64,000 nucleotides of DNA, taken from NCBI RefSeq assembly GCF_002078875.1, contig NC_034438.1, forward strand, positions 18,195,497 to 18,259,496, in the 5' to 3' direction. The notes beneath the pieces are model-generated. The model was not told the DNA's origin. It saw only the letters and a list, made by a program, of their open reading frames with translations, and did not search any database. The position numbers and the translations under genes were made by a program. This document shows positions 46,018 to 58,872 of this stretch, one piece after another. How positions within the stretch are numbered: position 1 is the first letter of the stretch; every line of letters starts with the position of its first letter. The stretch comes from Numida meleagris. Its lineage: Eukaryota > Chordata > Aves > Galliformes > Numididae.

Positions 46018-47300
46018 CTACCACAACTTTTTAGATATCATTGAGAGTGGCTTGGCCATGACATCAGCCAATTGCCTCAGGACTCTGGAATGCATCTCGC
46101 CAGGAATCATAGAGTTATGGATGTTCAAGTTCCTAATGTGGTTGTGAACCTGATCTTCAGTTACAGTGGGAAGGACATCGCTCCTCTGATCCCCGCCTTC
46201 CAATCCACTCACTCAAGGACTGTGTGAAGAACAGTTTCCAGTGAAGACCGAGGCAAAATGTTGACAGCTTCAGCCTTCTCCTAGTCTGTTGTTACCAGCC
46301 TGTCTGTATTACTCATGAGGGGAAGCATGCCTTCTTGGACTTTCCTTGTATGGCTGATCTACCTGTAGATTACTTTATTGTTGTTCTTTGCATTCCTTGC
46401 CAAGCCCAGTTCCAACTGGGCCTTGGCGTTCCTGATTCCCTTCCTACACAGCCTAGTAGCATCCCTATACTCCTCCCAGAGGACCTGCCCCTTCTTCCAA
46501 AGCCTATGCCTTTTCTTCTTGCTCTCTAGTTTGAACAGGAGGTCATGGTTCAGCCATGCCAATCTCTTGCCTTCCTCTCCAAACATCCTACACTGGGTAG
46601 GGAAAGCTCTTGTTCCCTAAGGAAAGCTTCCTTAAAGATCTACTAGCTCTGCTTCACTCCCTTGTCCTTGAGGGCTGTTTCCCAGGGAATTCTGTTGACC
46701 GACTCCCTGAAGAGCTGGAATTTGACGTTCCTAAAATTTAGCGTCTTAATTTTACTCTTCATCTGTTTGATATCCCTCAGGTGTGTGAACTCCACTACTG
46801 CACTGTCACTGCAGTCCAGGCAGTCTCCAGTCTTTATATCACTTGTGTTGGTGAGCAGCAGGTCCAGTATTTCATCCCCCCTGGTGAGGCTGTCTATTAT
46901 TTGGCTCAAGAAGTTATCCTCAATGGATTCCAGGAGCCTCCTTGATTGCCTACAGCTCGCTGTGCTACTTTTCCAGCATATGGCGGTTGAAGTCCCCCTT
47001 CAGGACAAGGGCCTGTGATCATAGCTGGAGGAAGAAGGCTTCATCAACAGGCTCTGCTTGATCAGGCAGCCTGTAGTAGACACCAACCACAAGGCTCTCT
47101 TTGTTGCCTTGGTCTCTAATTCTCAACCGTAGGCTTTCTGCTTGCTCAGGGATAGCTCTTCACACTATTCCTTGCTTGATGTAGAGGGCAGTGCCTCCTC
47201 CCCTCTCCTTCCTTGCCTGTCCATTCTGAATAGCTTGTAGCTGTCAATTAGCCACGCTCCATTAGTGGGAATCATCCCACCAGGTTTCAGTGGCAGCAAC
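46018..47300 (-). pseudogene. CR1 ORF2 AP-endonuclease and linker, broken
   Basis: The apurinic-type endonuclease that nicks target DNA is legible in pieces on the minus strand: ETWWDD at 47271-47288, GGGTALYIKQGI near 47170-47205, VVGVYYRLPDQ at about 47058-47090, and GDFN at 46986-46997. The linker follows as ILDLLLTNTSDIK and HLRDIKQMKSKIKTLNFR (46643-46909), then a segment with EDQVHNHIRNLNIHNSM (46018-46212). Stops and shifts occur throughout, for example a stop within the SH-WSVAN stretch near 47263. The catalytic Glu of the ETWW motif and the Asp/Asn of GDFN are still present. Confidence 0.85.
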
Positions 47301-47860
47301 TACATCATGGTTTTCCAGTAGCATGGTGGCTTCCAACTCTTCCTGTTTGTTTCCCAAGCTGTGTGCACTGGTGTAGAGGCACTTCAACTGGACAGCTGGC
47401 CTTGTTGCTTTCTTGTAGGATAACTCCTAATTCCTCTGAAGTATTTCCCTTGGGTTTCCCAGTTTCCTTGTATTGCCTCCATGGTCCCTGTTTAGTTGTT
47501 GCAAGATTTCAAGTGTGCTGGAGTGTTGCCAGCACATCTCAGGGCAGCAGGTTGAGGGCACCCGCTAGCACCCTCTCCCTCTATCCTAGCTATACTATCC
47601 CACAAGTAATCTTTCCTTCATTCCCATGCAAACCTAGTTTAAAGTCCTGCCAATGAGCACTGCTAGCTTTTCCCCAGGGATCTTCTTTGCCTTTGAGAGG
47701 GGTGAAATCCATCTGGTGACTGCAAGCTTGGTGCCATACACGTCATCCTGTTATAAAAAAAATAAAATAAAATTGCGGTGGTGGCACCAGCCACAAAGCC
47801 AACTGTTTATAGGTTGGATCCTTCCATTTCTTTCAGTGTCCTTTGCCACTACTGAAAACA

Positions 47861-47926
47861 GAGACAAGATGACCTTTGCAAGATGAGATGATGACCTGTG
47901 CAAGACAAGAAGGTGATCTGTGCATC
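47861..47926 (+). repeat. 22-base tandem repeat, three imperfect units
   Basis: Units begin at 47861, 47883 and 47905 and share the pattern GATGACCTNTGCAAG, becoming GGTGATCTGTGCATC in the third. The repeat lies about 110 bases outside the 5' break of the long CR1. Confidence 0.75.
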
Positions 47927-49392
47927 TAATGGGATGCAGCTGTTCATTTTTTTTTCTCCTGAAGGCACTTCATTTATTTTTATTTTCATTTTACCTGTAA
48001 AGGCAGCATGTACTGGCTCATTCTTTATTTCAGTACAAAAAGAGATCAGAAAGATTTGAATCTCCTTTTTATTATTTGATGTGTTTAATCTTTTTCTTTA
48101 CTTAAAGCAGAAGGAATATTAAGAGAAAAAATTCTTCCTGTACATAGATATATGTATACATAATTCCAGATATCAAAGGCTGAGATGCAGCCTGGCATTT
48201 CTGAATGGTATGTAACATGGCAGAATATAGACTGTAATTACTATGATGTAAGAGACAAACTATTTGGCTAGTGCAAATGCTACTTCCTTTCTCTATTAAG
48301 TCTGCTGCTGCTTAGCACTATGAGCTATGTTATGGGAAGAGGAATTGTTCAGCATTTAGGAGGAGATAATAATTTATTCCTCTAAACTATTAATTAAAAT
48401 ACAAACACAATGGCTTTTGAATCAGATTTAATCTGCATTATTGCAGATCGTTCTGGGCTTTGAAATTGAGATTGTTGTTGGCAGGTGCAGGCTGCACACA
48501 CAAAGTTAAGACTTATCACATGGAAGCACAAATTATTCCCTTTCTTTATGATGAACCAAACTATCTGCTTAAGCTCTAGAATATCACTGCAGCATTAGGC
48601 CAACCCACAGGGATAATTTTAGTATTGGAGAATTAGCAGTAAATTTGGGTCCCCAGTAAAGACAAAACAATGAATATGAGATACTTCTAATAATATGCAA
48701 AGCTTTGCTTCCAAAAATACTCAAAGGTTAGGATTTAAGATAGCCTTGTGTTCTTTTCCATACCTGGCTTACTGTGGGAAGTCTTTATGGATGTTTTCTG
48801 TATCATTGTTAATCTGCTGATTTCCTACTACTATTGGGATTAATTTCATGACCTTTAAAAACATGAATTTTCCTTACTTTCCCAGTCTTCTAAGAACAGC
48901 ATTTTTAAAGCAGATATATAGTGGTGCCATTTATTCATACAGCTTGTTTAGTAGATAAGTAAATATACACATAATATATAACATATACAAGGATAAAACC
49001 ACCACCAACAAAACAACAACAAACACTAAAAATATTAATCAGAGCTATTAAATGATATCACTGGCATGATTTTTGCCTCTCTGTTGTGCTTATATTCCAG
49101 TAGCCTTAGCATAAATTAATTCCCTGTTGTGAATATTCACTAGAACAGTAAATTTATGTGACAATATAGTCACAAAAAAAAGTATATTTCAAATTAGCGT
49201 GTAACATATTGAATTACAGAATGCAATGGAGATAAAACTGTACAAGCAGTCACAACAGACTGAATCTGGATTAATCAAGAACAACTCTGACATAACTTTT
49301 ATACCCTGTATAGAGTAAAATTCCAGGTAAGATCATAGGCATGACCAGTCACAAACAAAATAGGTTAAACACATTTGTTTCCAAACCCAATT

Positions 49393-49430
49393 AAAACAAA
49401 CACACAAACAACAACAACAACAAAAAACAA
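49393..49430 (+). repeat. (CAA)n-type microsatellite
   Basis: AAACAAACACACAAACAAC followed by several ACA units and an A run. Simple repeat. Confidence 0.85.
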
Positions 49431-51184
49431 CTAGACTTATTTTAGATATTGTCTGCTACGGAAAATAGACCAGACTTTACAAACAAGATTTTACAGCCTC
49501 CTTTATTCAGACATTAAAAGTCAAACAGTCCTGTGAGGCCCCATGTCCCATGGCTCAAAAGCTATTATTATTGCTTCCCATGCAACCTCTATGCACCACA
49601 TGTGCACAGGTGGACACTGTGCATTGTAGGTGTCTGATGGAACCCTGCCTAGCCTTCAGCATCTATCTGCTCAGGAAGGGCACCAGTCTCCCAGTAGCCC
49701 TGTCATATCTGCCACATTTGTGCCAGTGCCTAGAATATCCGATATCAAAGAAGACACTAGACCCCTATATGCAAATTGCCAGAGAGGAAATATGACTATT
49801 TGAATGCTAAAAAAAAATCCTAGAACTAGGAATCTAACATTGCTTTTAGAAGGTTTCCCATGATGAAAAATGGCCAAGTTTTAAAGACATTGTCTTCCAT
49901 GTATTCTGAATAATATTTCCCCTGACAGTAATGTTTTTACCACACAAGACCCAGCACTGGAGATGCTTCTTGTACATTAGCACAGCAATATTTACTGCAG
50001 AAAAGAATTCTTGCAGCACAGTATAAGAATTCTCTGGAGGTAGGCCCTTAAAAGGACTATACAATATAGTGCAGTAAAGTCACATTCTGGAATGAGCACT
50101 TTACAAAGCTGGCACAGACTAAACATTTCCATTTTTTGTCTGAACTTGCCTTGCAAGGAATAATTTCTAAGTCATGCAGCAATTAGTTAAGGCATGTGGG
50201 TGCAGATGTGTTTCTCCAGCTCTGAATGCTGCATGTTGTTGCGAGCTCTCCATTTCAGTTCACTCTCACCCCAGTCTGAACTTCCTATGTTCAGCTGAAA
50301 AAAGCCAGGATTTTTTTTATTTTTTTAAGTATTCACAGATTAGTATAGTAGAACATCTCAATCATGCATTTTATTGTAGAAATCTAAAGACTACAGAAAA
50401 CAAAGAATTTGGCCTTTAGTTCTTTAAAACTTCTGAGGGGAGTTTGTTTAGTAATTAACATTAAAAATGAATCTATGCATATAAGGTATCTTTTGATATT
50501 GAAAGAAATCTCAGACATAGGAATATAGTTAATATCCTATTAAAGTGTGGAAAAAGGAAACAAAAAGATAAAAAAGGCAAAAGAAGACAGCATGCCTTAA
50601 GGTTCAGCCATAAATCAGAGAGATAGTATAGATAATTTGGCTCTTTAACAAATTACCACACACAGGAGACTTTATTCAGAGAGTCTTCCATTTCTGAGCC
50701 CTGCTAGCACATGACTGAGTGTATTTCTGGAGATAGCACAGGCCTGTACATATCAGCCTGTATCAGAGCAACAAGCTAATTACATGAGGTAAGGCCTGGG
50801 CCTTGCAGGCTGCATAAGCTACCCCAGACTGCAAGCAGCATGCTACCTTCTTTTCCCTTGTATGCATTCACATGTAAAATAGTTCATTTAACCATGGCTG
50901 AGGTAATCAGAAAGACGTGGAAGTGGCAAAAGACATGAGTGGTAACAGGGCAAAAGTAGAAAACAATGGGTAAGCAAAAGGAGGTCAATTGGCAAGGTGA
51001 ATCCCAGCAAGGCCAGAGCCAAGGGGAGAAGAAGAAGTGGTCAGGCAGTGAAGGGAAGTGAAAGTCCAAGTTCTTCTCTGCAACAAACATAGCTAACTTC
51101 TACTCCAAGAGAATAAACCTGCTGCTGAATCTGCTCCATCGTGGCATGAGGGAGAGGGTAATGCTTTCAAGCTGCCACAGAGAT

Positions 51185-52020
51185 TATAGATGGAGTGAAA
51201 AGCTCAGGCTGGCAAAGATCTCTGAAGATCTAGTTCAAAATTCTGCTGCAAGTAGGACTAGTTTCAAGGTCAGACATTGTCCTAGTGTCTTACCACCCTC
51301 ATGGTGAAAAATTATTTTCCCTTTATATCCAACACGAATTTCCCCTGCTGAAGGTTGTTACTATTGTCTCCTCATATTTTGCTATGCAACCTCAATTAGA
51401 GCTTGCCTTTGTCTTCCTTCTAACTTTCCTATAGGTTCTGGAAGATTACTGCTGGATTTATGGATTTATGCTGGACTAAACAACCCCCAGCTCCTGTAGC
51501 TGCCTCATGCCACAGCCTCCTAAGCATCCTGTTGGTCCTCTGACAGACTCCCTTCAGTTTGACTGCATGTGTTTTACCAGAGGCCCACTACATCAGGTAA
51601 GGAGTGCAGATTAGATGGAAATAATTTATTCCACCAATTTGCTGGCTGCACTCAGGTTTATGCAGCACATTAGCTGGTTAGCCTTCATGGTTGCCATATA
51701 CATTTGGCTTATGTACTAGGAACCCCAGCTCTCTAGCAGAGAGCTTCTGCCCAGCCAGTCAGTCCCTGGCCAGTACAGTCACATGCAATTACTCTGCCCA
51801 GATGAAGGACTTCACATTATTTTCTATTGAACGTTCTGAGGTTCCTCTCATTCCAACTCTCCAGGCTATTTATGCTCAGTAGCTCTGCCCTTCATGTATC
51901 AGTTGCTCTCCCAACTTCAGTATTATCTGCAGACTCCCATTATTCAAATCACAGATTAAGATGTTAAACAACATCACCCCAGTATTACGTTCCGAGGATC
52001 ACCATGTATAACTGCCTGCC
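51185..52020 (-). mobile_element. Ancient CR1 LINE, minus strand
   Basis: The plus-strand wording matches the reverse complement of CR1 ORF2 with heavy divergence. Cues include GTCTTACCACCCTCATGGTG and TCCAACACGAATTTCCCCTGC near 51285-51350 (C-terminal block), AAACAACCCCCAGCTCC at about 51478, GAATAATTTATTCC-like sequence near 51620, CCCAGCTCTCTAGCAGAGAGC near 51723, and TTATCTGCAGACTCCCATTATTCAAATCACAGATTAAGATG near 51925-51965, which corresponds to the reverse-transcriptase block C region. The order is colinear, so one old insertion explains the whole stretch. No frame survives. No octamer 3' end is visible at the left edge. Confidence 0.7.
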
Positions 52021-55000
52021 AATTAGAAGGAGGAGAGTGAGAAAAATATCCTTAATTCACAGTAGTGGAATCTTGCTGAATTTTATATTTTTTCCATTAC
52101 TTTTCAAAACCCTTATGTCACCTCTGCATCCTTCTTTAGTATTTCCACTCCTTCAAGTCTTTGTTTTAAATTCCACATTATCTAAAAGACCTCCATCACC
52201 TGACAACAGATGGTGCCATCCATTTACTTGCGCTCTTGTTGTTAGAGGGAGTCAAGATCCCTTAGGCAACAAAATAAGAATGAATGGCACAAATATTATC
52301 TGGTTACGGTTATTATAAACTGAAAGGACTGTGGCAGAAACCAGCCTCAAGCTCAGGTCATGTTTTTTGAAGGATTGATGGGATTGAAAAGTTTCCATAT
52401 GAGAATTTCATATTAAGTGCTGATGTCAGAATCTGTATTTTCTTCCAAAGCAAAGGAGAGAGGTATTCCTCAGCCTAATGTCCACTGAGAAAATTTGCTT
52501 GAAAGAAGTTATGCGTAGAAAGCAATGAAATATAAACAGCAAAGAAGTATGTGGTTAAAAGTTTTGATTCAGTTCACAACTTCCTGTGCCTACTTCAAGA
52601 ATTATTGTTAAGAACAGTATGAGTAGTGTAAAGTAGTAATGGAACAGGAACCCTCAGAATTTCCAAGATGCTTATTATTTCTAATTATACATAATCTCTA
52701 TCTGCCAAACTTCCTTTGCTTTTTTAAGGAATAGTTCAGTTTGCCGTAACAAGGTGAGAGCTGCACAAGGAGAGGTAAATTGTTCTTCTATTCCCTGAGT
52801 TGAATTTGTTGGCAGAAAATGAAACTAAACATTATCGACATTTTCCTGAGGCCTGAGATCCTTTTACTCTTTCACATTTAAGCCTCTCATTGTGAGCAGA
52901 TACAAAGAAGACGGTTAAAGACCAGCTACAAAAGTTCAGTACTAATCCTCTCCTTAAGTTTTATGCCAGAGACAAGTGATACTATAGGCAAATCTGGAGC
53001 CAGAGAAGAGTTGAGGAGATCTGGATTTCCAAGATATCTCATGGACATATATTAACAAAGAACATTTGGAAAACACGTTTGTCAGTGCAAGAAACCGATA
53101 TCCTAGAAGTGTTCATTGTGACAAAGGTTATAAGAAGTTTCAGCCCAGATGTAGGTGGAATTGGCCACTTCTGTTATAAAGATTTCTTACATTTATTACA
53201 AAGATAAGATGGAACACAAGGAACAGTTCAGAGCTTGAAAAATGCATTTCCAAAGGAATAGTTATGACTTATTTTAATTAATGTTGTAATAACATTGCGT
53301 TGTTTCTTCTCTCCACAGATGGAAGCAGCACAGATCTCACCTTCCCTAATTTATCATATGCAACACAGTAAATGTAAGACTAAGGTTCCTCAAGTTGTTT
53401 GGTCTATATTTCAGTGACATAAACTCCAGTCTATATTCAAACCCTTTCCAAAGGCATGTGAATGGCATTTTGAAGCAAAGTGGTCTGTTGAATTTTTCAC
53501 TGTGTCCTTATAACACTCAAATAAGGAATATATATTTGTCAAAACCAGAATACAAAATTTAAGTCTCCTCTACTAAAGCAAATCCTGTTCATTGGAATTT
53601 CAAAATAGCTATTGCAGTTTTTGAGAACTTAAAATGAATCTGTTACAAAAAGTGATGCAGAAGGATAAAAATAAAAACAATTGTGTCACCTAACTAGACT
53701 AGAAAACCAAGCTACCTTTCCACCTGGTGATAATTACCTGTGAAACTAACGTTCAAATCCTTATGACATTCCATCTCTTTATGAAAATATTTTAAGAAAG
53801 CTGTTTTGGCAGGTAAGAACTAGAGTAGCACAGGGACCTTAATCATCCATGAAGTTTAGAGAAAGAAAAATTAGTGGGAATGATAAACTGTGAAGTTTTA
53901 TGGCCAGAACACGTAACTAATTCTCTCCTGTGGCTCATTTAAGTTTTGATTATCTTTCTAACTGTCTTGTATGTCTTCATTAGTCATTCAGCAAAAAGGA
54001 CAGTATCCATGACCCTTGACTGTCTGCTTCTTATATAAGCATATCTAGAGCATCCTTGTGCCAGACACAACTGTCTGGAGGGCTAAGTACAAAGAGAGAC
54101 CCAGTGTTTTACAGCAAGGAAGAAGAGTGATGAAAAGAGGAAAAGGATGAGATACAGTTAGAACTCGGGTCCCATCAACCTATTGGGCCATACTTGAGGA
54201 AGGCCAAGCTACACTCTATAATACATATCAGGCAGCATGGACCTTTTTAAGCTATTAAAATAAGTCAAAATTAATACTGTACAGTCTTCTACATGGAAAG
54301 GCACTTTGCTGTCTCCTAGTAGTTTATTTCTTAGTAGCTCATCCAGTTTCTTTATTCTTCATAGTGCCCTAGAAAATCACTTTCTATCCTAGCTGAGGTG
54401 GCCTAACTGTGAGAACATATGCAGTGGCAGATCAAGCACAGCCTGAGACTTCATGCTTCCTGGATTATAAGGCAGCTTCAGGTCTTCCCTTGGAAGGAAG
54501 GAAGAAAGGGAAAGTTTAGTGTATATTTATGTTATTGACACAAAATTCAGAGTGACAAAATAGTGTATAGCTTGTTCCTGACAGTCGTTAACATTCTAAT
54601 TTCTCTTGGATTGGAGGGCTTATGCTGGGAAAGGTCTGTGGCGTGGTGCTGGAGCATACCACGATGCTTCATAGATTATGAAATGGGGGAGAGGCAGCAG
54701 AACCTAGAATTACCACCTTCTTCACATCAAAAACTGCTCATCTTAGCAATGTGTTGCTTCAAACTTGTTAAATTATACCAAACAGTAAATCTCTTCACTG
54801 AGGCATGTCACGAGTACAGGGTGCTACATAATATTAACTAGCTTCTACTGCATTTGTTTGGGAATTTTTGCTTCTAAATGAAGTTCTGTAGGAGTTAGAT
54901 GGGAATTGTGATTATTTAACAAGGATGCAAATGGCTACATTAAAATAAATAAATAAAAAAGTTGAAATGCAGTGCCATAATTTTCCTTGATGCTGGTGGG

Positions 55001-58000
55001 AAAAAAAGAATTATTACTAGATCTTTTCTAAAAAATCTTAATGTCTGCCCTCTTATTAAACAACATTCTTCTTAGCCACTTTGAGGTTAAGATTTATGCA
55101 GGGGTCCCCTAGTATCTCCTGTAACAGTTTGGATTCTGTTTTGAGCTGCACACAATTTCTCATGGGTAGTGCGAAAGAAGTAGGAACCACCAGACCCACT
55201 CTCAGTACATGCCCCCTGCCTGTAGCTGAAGCTTCAGCAGTAAGGAACAGTTCTGGCAACTCTAGATGTAACCTAAGGAATGTTCCTGGAGACAGTTTTC
55301 CTTATTTTAATGCCCACAGAGCAGAACAGAAAAGCCATTCCACAGTTCTCTTCTCACACATCAGTGTGGGAAAGTCAGCTCTTTACTTAATCATTCTCTC
55401 TGACACATAAGTGCACCCACATTACATAATACACATGTATAATGTTAACAAACTGTTTAATTTAAAATACTTTGAATCTTGTCCTCTGTTAGTCCTGGGA
55501 ACTAACATATGACAAAACTGACATGACCTTTTTTTAAATTTAATTTAATTTTTTTAAGTATCCTGGCTTCTTGTTTGCTAAGCTAAGAGGAAAAGGTTTA
55601 TGTTACTTTGGAGTAACTCCATGATTATGTGAGGAACAGCTCTGACAGTGTCCTATCCCTTATTTGGTCACTGACTTTTGGCTACCCTTTGAAAACATGG
55701 AGCAAGATTATTTTCCCCAACTATAAATGTCTACGGTGTAGCCACCTACATCAGAACAGTCATCTGGACTTCTGTACAGTGAGTGGAAAGAAACAGGCCC
55801 TTATAAAGTGCAATAAATCTTGCTTATTTTAGCAGTTTCTCTTAGAATTAGATGAATCACTCTCTGCATGCTTTTATTTTTTCTTCATTTGCTACAAGAG
55901 CTCAGATCTTTAAGACAACTTCTCTGTAGATTTCTGAAGATGAGATGAATCCCACCCATCCATTATTATGACACATTCCTTTATTAATAGAATGTTTTGC
56001 TGTCATCTTTTCTATTTCATACTGGTGTCATGCTTTTAAGTGTTGAAGTTTATTAATTTGCAAATGGTTTTTGACAAGGTTTTCAAATGAAGTTAATGTA
56101 CCAAAATGTTGTACTGTATGAGGAAACTACTGCTTTTTTTTGTCCACTTTAAAGAATTGTAATCCTTCAGCTAGGCCAGTATAGCTGAAGCAATATAAGC
56201 AGAGGAAGATATGCACAATTACGTCAATATGAAGAGCTCCTGGGCCTTTATAGACCAAGAAGAGCAACAGTAATCATATATTGAAATAAGGCATTTTTTA
56301 CGAAGAAAACTGTTGTCACCCCATAGGCTTTACTGAAATATCTATGTATATTAAAAACACAAAACTTTGGTTTTGTTACATGTTTGTGTAGCTCAGGCCT
56401 TTGATAAAACCCATTTTCACAGTGCCATTGAATATTTCATTCCTGAGTTTGTCCTTTGCACACTGCTTTCATGATCAATCTGCAGACATGGGCCGCATCA
56501 TCTTCCCTAACTTTTGGTGTCTACAGTGTAGATACCTATCTCCAAGTTAGCAAGCTTCTTTAATAGTCAATGGACTGGGATGCCTTTTGGCTTTTTATGG
56601 GCACAATTTATATGAAGTATTTTAGACACAGACTTTAAGAAGAACTGAATCATGCATTAGAGATGCCTGTTTTTCTCTGTGAACTGCAGTCTCCCAAAGG
56701 TCTTTGTCTTTTTCACTGTGTCACTGTTGGTGAAACAGGACCACAATGGAAGCACTCACACAAGCACACCTCCGTCATTATTTTAGGAGCGTATCTCCTG
56801 GTATGATTTTGGTTCAAGTCAAAGAGCAGTCTCCCAAAAAGAGGAGGACCAAAGACAGTTTGAATTTAACAGCAACTTTATGCTTACAAACATGAGCCAT
56901 ACTATACCCTGCAGCTGTGAGGCTAAAGAACCCTCTCTTTGGTTACTTAGACAACATTATCACTGTGGTATCTGATCACACACTGGAGAGCTGATTCTAG
57001 TCAAGTACAATGCCTAACCTCTACCCCAGCAAAAATGAGAGTTGTTGCATACCAGCATGCTCACTCAGGAACTTTTACGGGGTGAGAATATAGCCTGTGA
57101 ATAGCTTTAGTTTACAGCATTCGTAAGTGCCTTTTATGAAGCATGAAGAAATCCATTATCACATTTTAAGTGAGCATGCTTCAGAAATGTCATTATGCCT
57201 GTGACTAACCAAGCACCTATGATTAGTCCTTTTAACTGCTGACATTTCTAAGAAAAAATAAAAGTGTTCTCTGTGGTAACCATCTAGCTGCCTTTCTAAT
57301 TGTACTTTAAGACCTGCGCAAACATGTATTGATTGTCATTCATTCTTACAAAGCATAAACGTTCAGTCAACCTTGTGGTTCCATATCTCACGTGTAAAGC
57401 TGTAGAGGGCTCACCACTGAGAAAACCCTGCCCTACACCTACTGACACTGTCTCCCGACAACTAGACCCTGACTTAGAGAATTTGTGGTTAACAGCCTTA
57501 AATTGTGCCATCTGTGCTGGTGCAAGTTCTGGGATCTCCAGTAGACAGGTGAGTTTTCAAACGAGAAGATTCAGATTCTGAGCACATCTAGAAATTACAT
57601 TTGTTGAAGAGAAATATCAAATATTAGAAAATACATGACTGTCCAATTTTTAAGGAAACTGAAGTAGAGGACTATCATCCACACTGCCTAGTTTTGCTAG
57701 AACCACTTCCTGGGTTGATAATTCTTCTATGCTAGCCTAAGCAGTTTAAAATTTTTGTAACAGTGCACATTTCAAATGACAATTCAGCCAGCCAGATTCT
57801 GCTTACTTAGTACTGGCATAATTCTAGAGTATATCTACCTGCATGTTAACTTGGAATGAAAATTAAAAATGGAATACAGTTCAGTGCAGCATAATTTGCT
57901 ATGTAATATCTTTTTTTTTCTTCCCAAAGCTGTTGGTGACATTATCGTCAATTCTCCACAAAGACAGTAAGTTTGTGAGACAGAAAGTTCCTTTACTGCG

Positions 58001-58872
58001 TACCCCAACGGGAATCACTATACTGAAAGAAAACCTCAAAGTGCACAAAAGTCAGTTAACTTAGCAATCCCACCTATGTACCAAATTCTATAACAGTTCT
58101 AGAGACACTACGTTTATCTCCCTGATAAATAGTGTACTTATTCCTGTTGGGAAGCAGATTCCATTTTCTTAGTTCAAAATTCTGAGCAATTTTCCAGTAG
58201 AAAGTATATGGCAATAACCTTAAATTATATTGACAGGGACTTACCCCTTAAGCAAGAAAAAAGGAAAGGACTCAATACCCAATATGTGCCTTCTGTTTAA
58301 ATGTACTCTTGTTTTGAGAAGGTTAAAATACCACCTACCAAGCCAGCTCTACATTTTGATAACATTTATCATAAATTATGTCACGATAAAAGAAAGATAC
58401 ACTTAACAGCTTAGTCTAGAACAGTCACAGCAGGGTCCTTCTAGGTTGCTTGTGGATTAACCAGCAGCTTGTAAAACATGAACAAAGTGAAAACAGAGAG
58501 AGGAGATCAGAAGCAAATGTTCTTCTTCCATCATTCTGTCAGGTCAACTGTATCGCCTTTTGGATTATGGCAGATATTAGCATGTGTTGTTCTCCACTGA
58601 CATCAAAATTGATGCTTTCAAATATTACAATAAAAGCTGGAGCAAGATTTTCCTGGCATTTTTTTGGTATGATCAGTTTTAGGTTTTAGTTACTCTGTTG
58701 CTCTTTCAGTCTACTCATTTTGAGGCAGAACTGAAAACTGAGATCAGAGTTAAGGCAAAATATATGGGTTTAGGTCTGTACTTAAAAAATAGCTTTTGTT
58801 AATAATCTATGTTGTTCAGTGCATTAGCGCACTGAGCTAAAGGTGAAAGGAAACAAATTTCATTACTCATTC
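52021..58872. other. AT-rich unique DNA with weak exon-like signals
   Basis: No gene is established. Three places have paired or strong splice-like signals: 53319-53373, 57333-57548 and 57930-57966 (see findings). The minus frame at 55056-55259 has a compact region ending NLKVAKKN but no recognised domain. A T/A-rich run lies at 55529-55557. Otherwise the sequence is unremarkable. Confidence 0.4.

Larger units (their letters stand above)
44035..47752 (-). mobile_element. Longest CR1 LINE: end of ORF1 to 3' terminus, split by an LTR
   Basis: Excluding the 529-base LTR, about 3.2 kb of CR1 is present. The 3' end is at the left (AAATCATAGAATCATTT near 44035). Moving right on the minus strand: C-terminal ORF2 (44060-44490), LTR insertion (44497-45025), reverse transcriptase (45031-46000), linker (46018-46900), AP-endonuclease (about 46900-47400), the ORF1/ORF2 spacer, and the last ORF1 codons near 47640-47740 (a DGFHPSQRQRRSLGK-like esterase C-terminal block that keeps its Asp-x-x-His pattern). 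The 5' break is near 47752 at an A-rich run. Many frameshifts and stops make it a pseudo-element, but it is the only copy here with all the domain types. Confidence 0.9.
47753..51184. other. AT-rich unique DNA, no gene found
   Basis: No gene or transposon is supported. An A-rich run at 47752-47773 abuts the CR1 5' break and a 22-base triple repeat follows at 47861-47926. Microsatellite-like (CAA)n runs lie at 48998-49025 and 49393-49430. The short frames, including 49550-49795 plus, have no domains. Confidence 0.45.

Noticed and set aside
46378..47018. Plus-strand frames of 80-118 codons with Leu/Ser-rich products
   Set aside because: They are antisense to the CR1 endonuclease and linker region.
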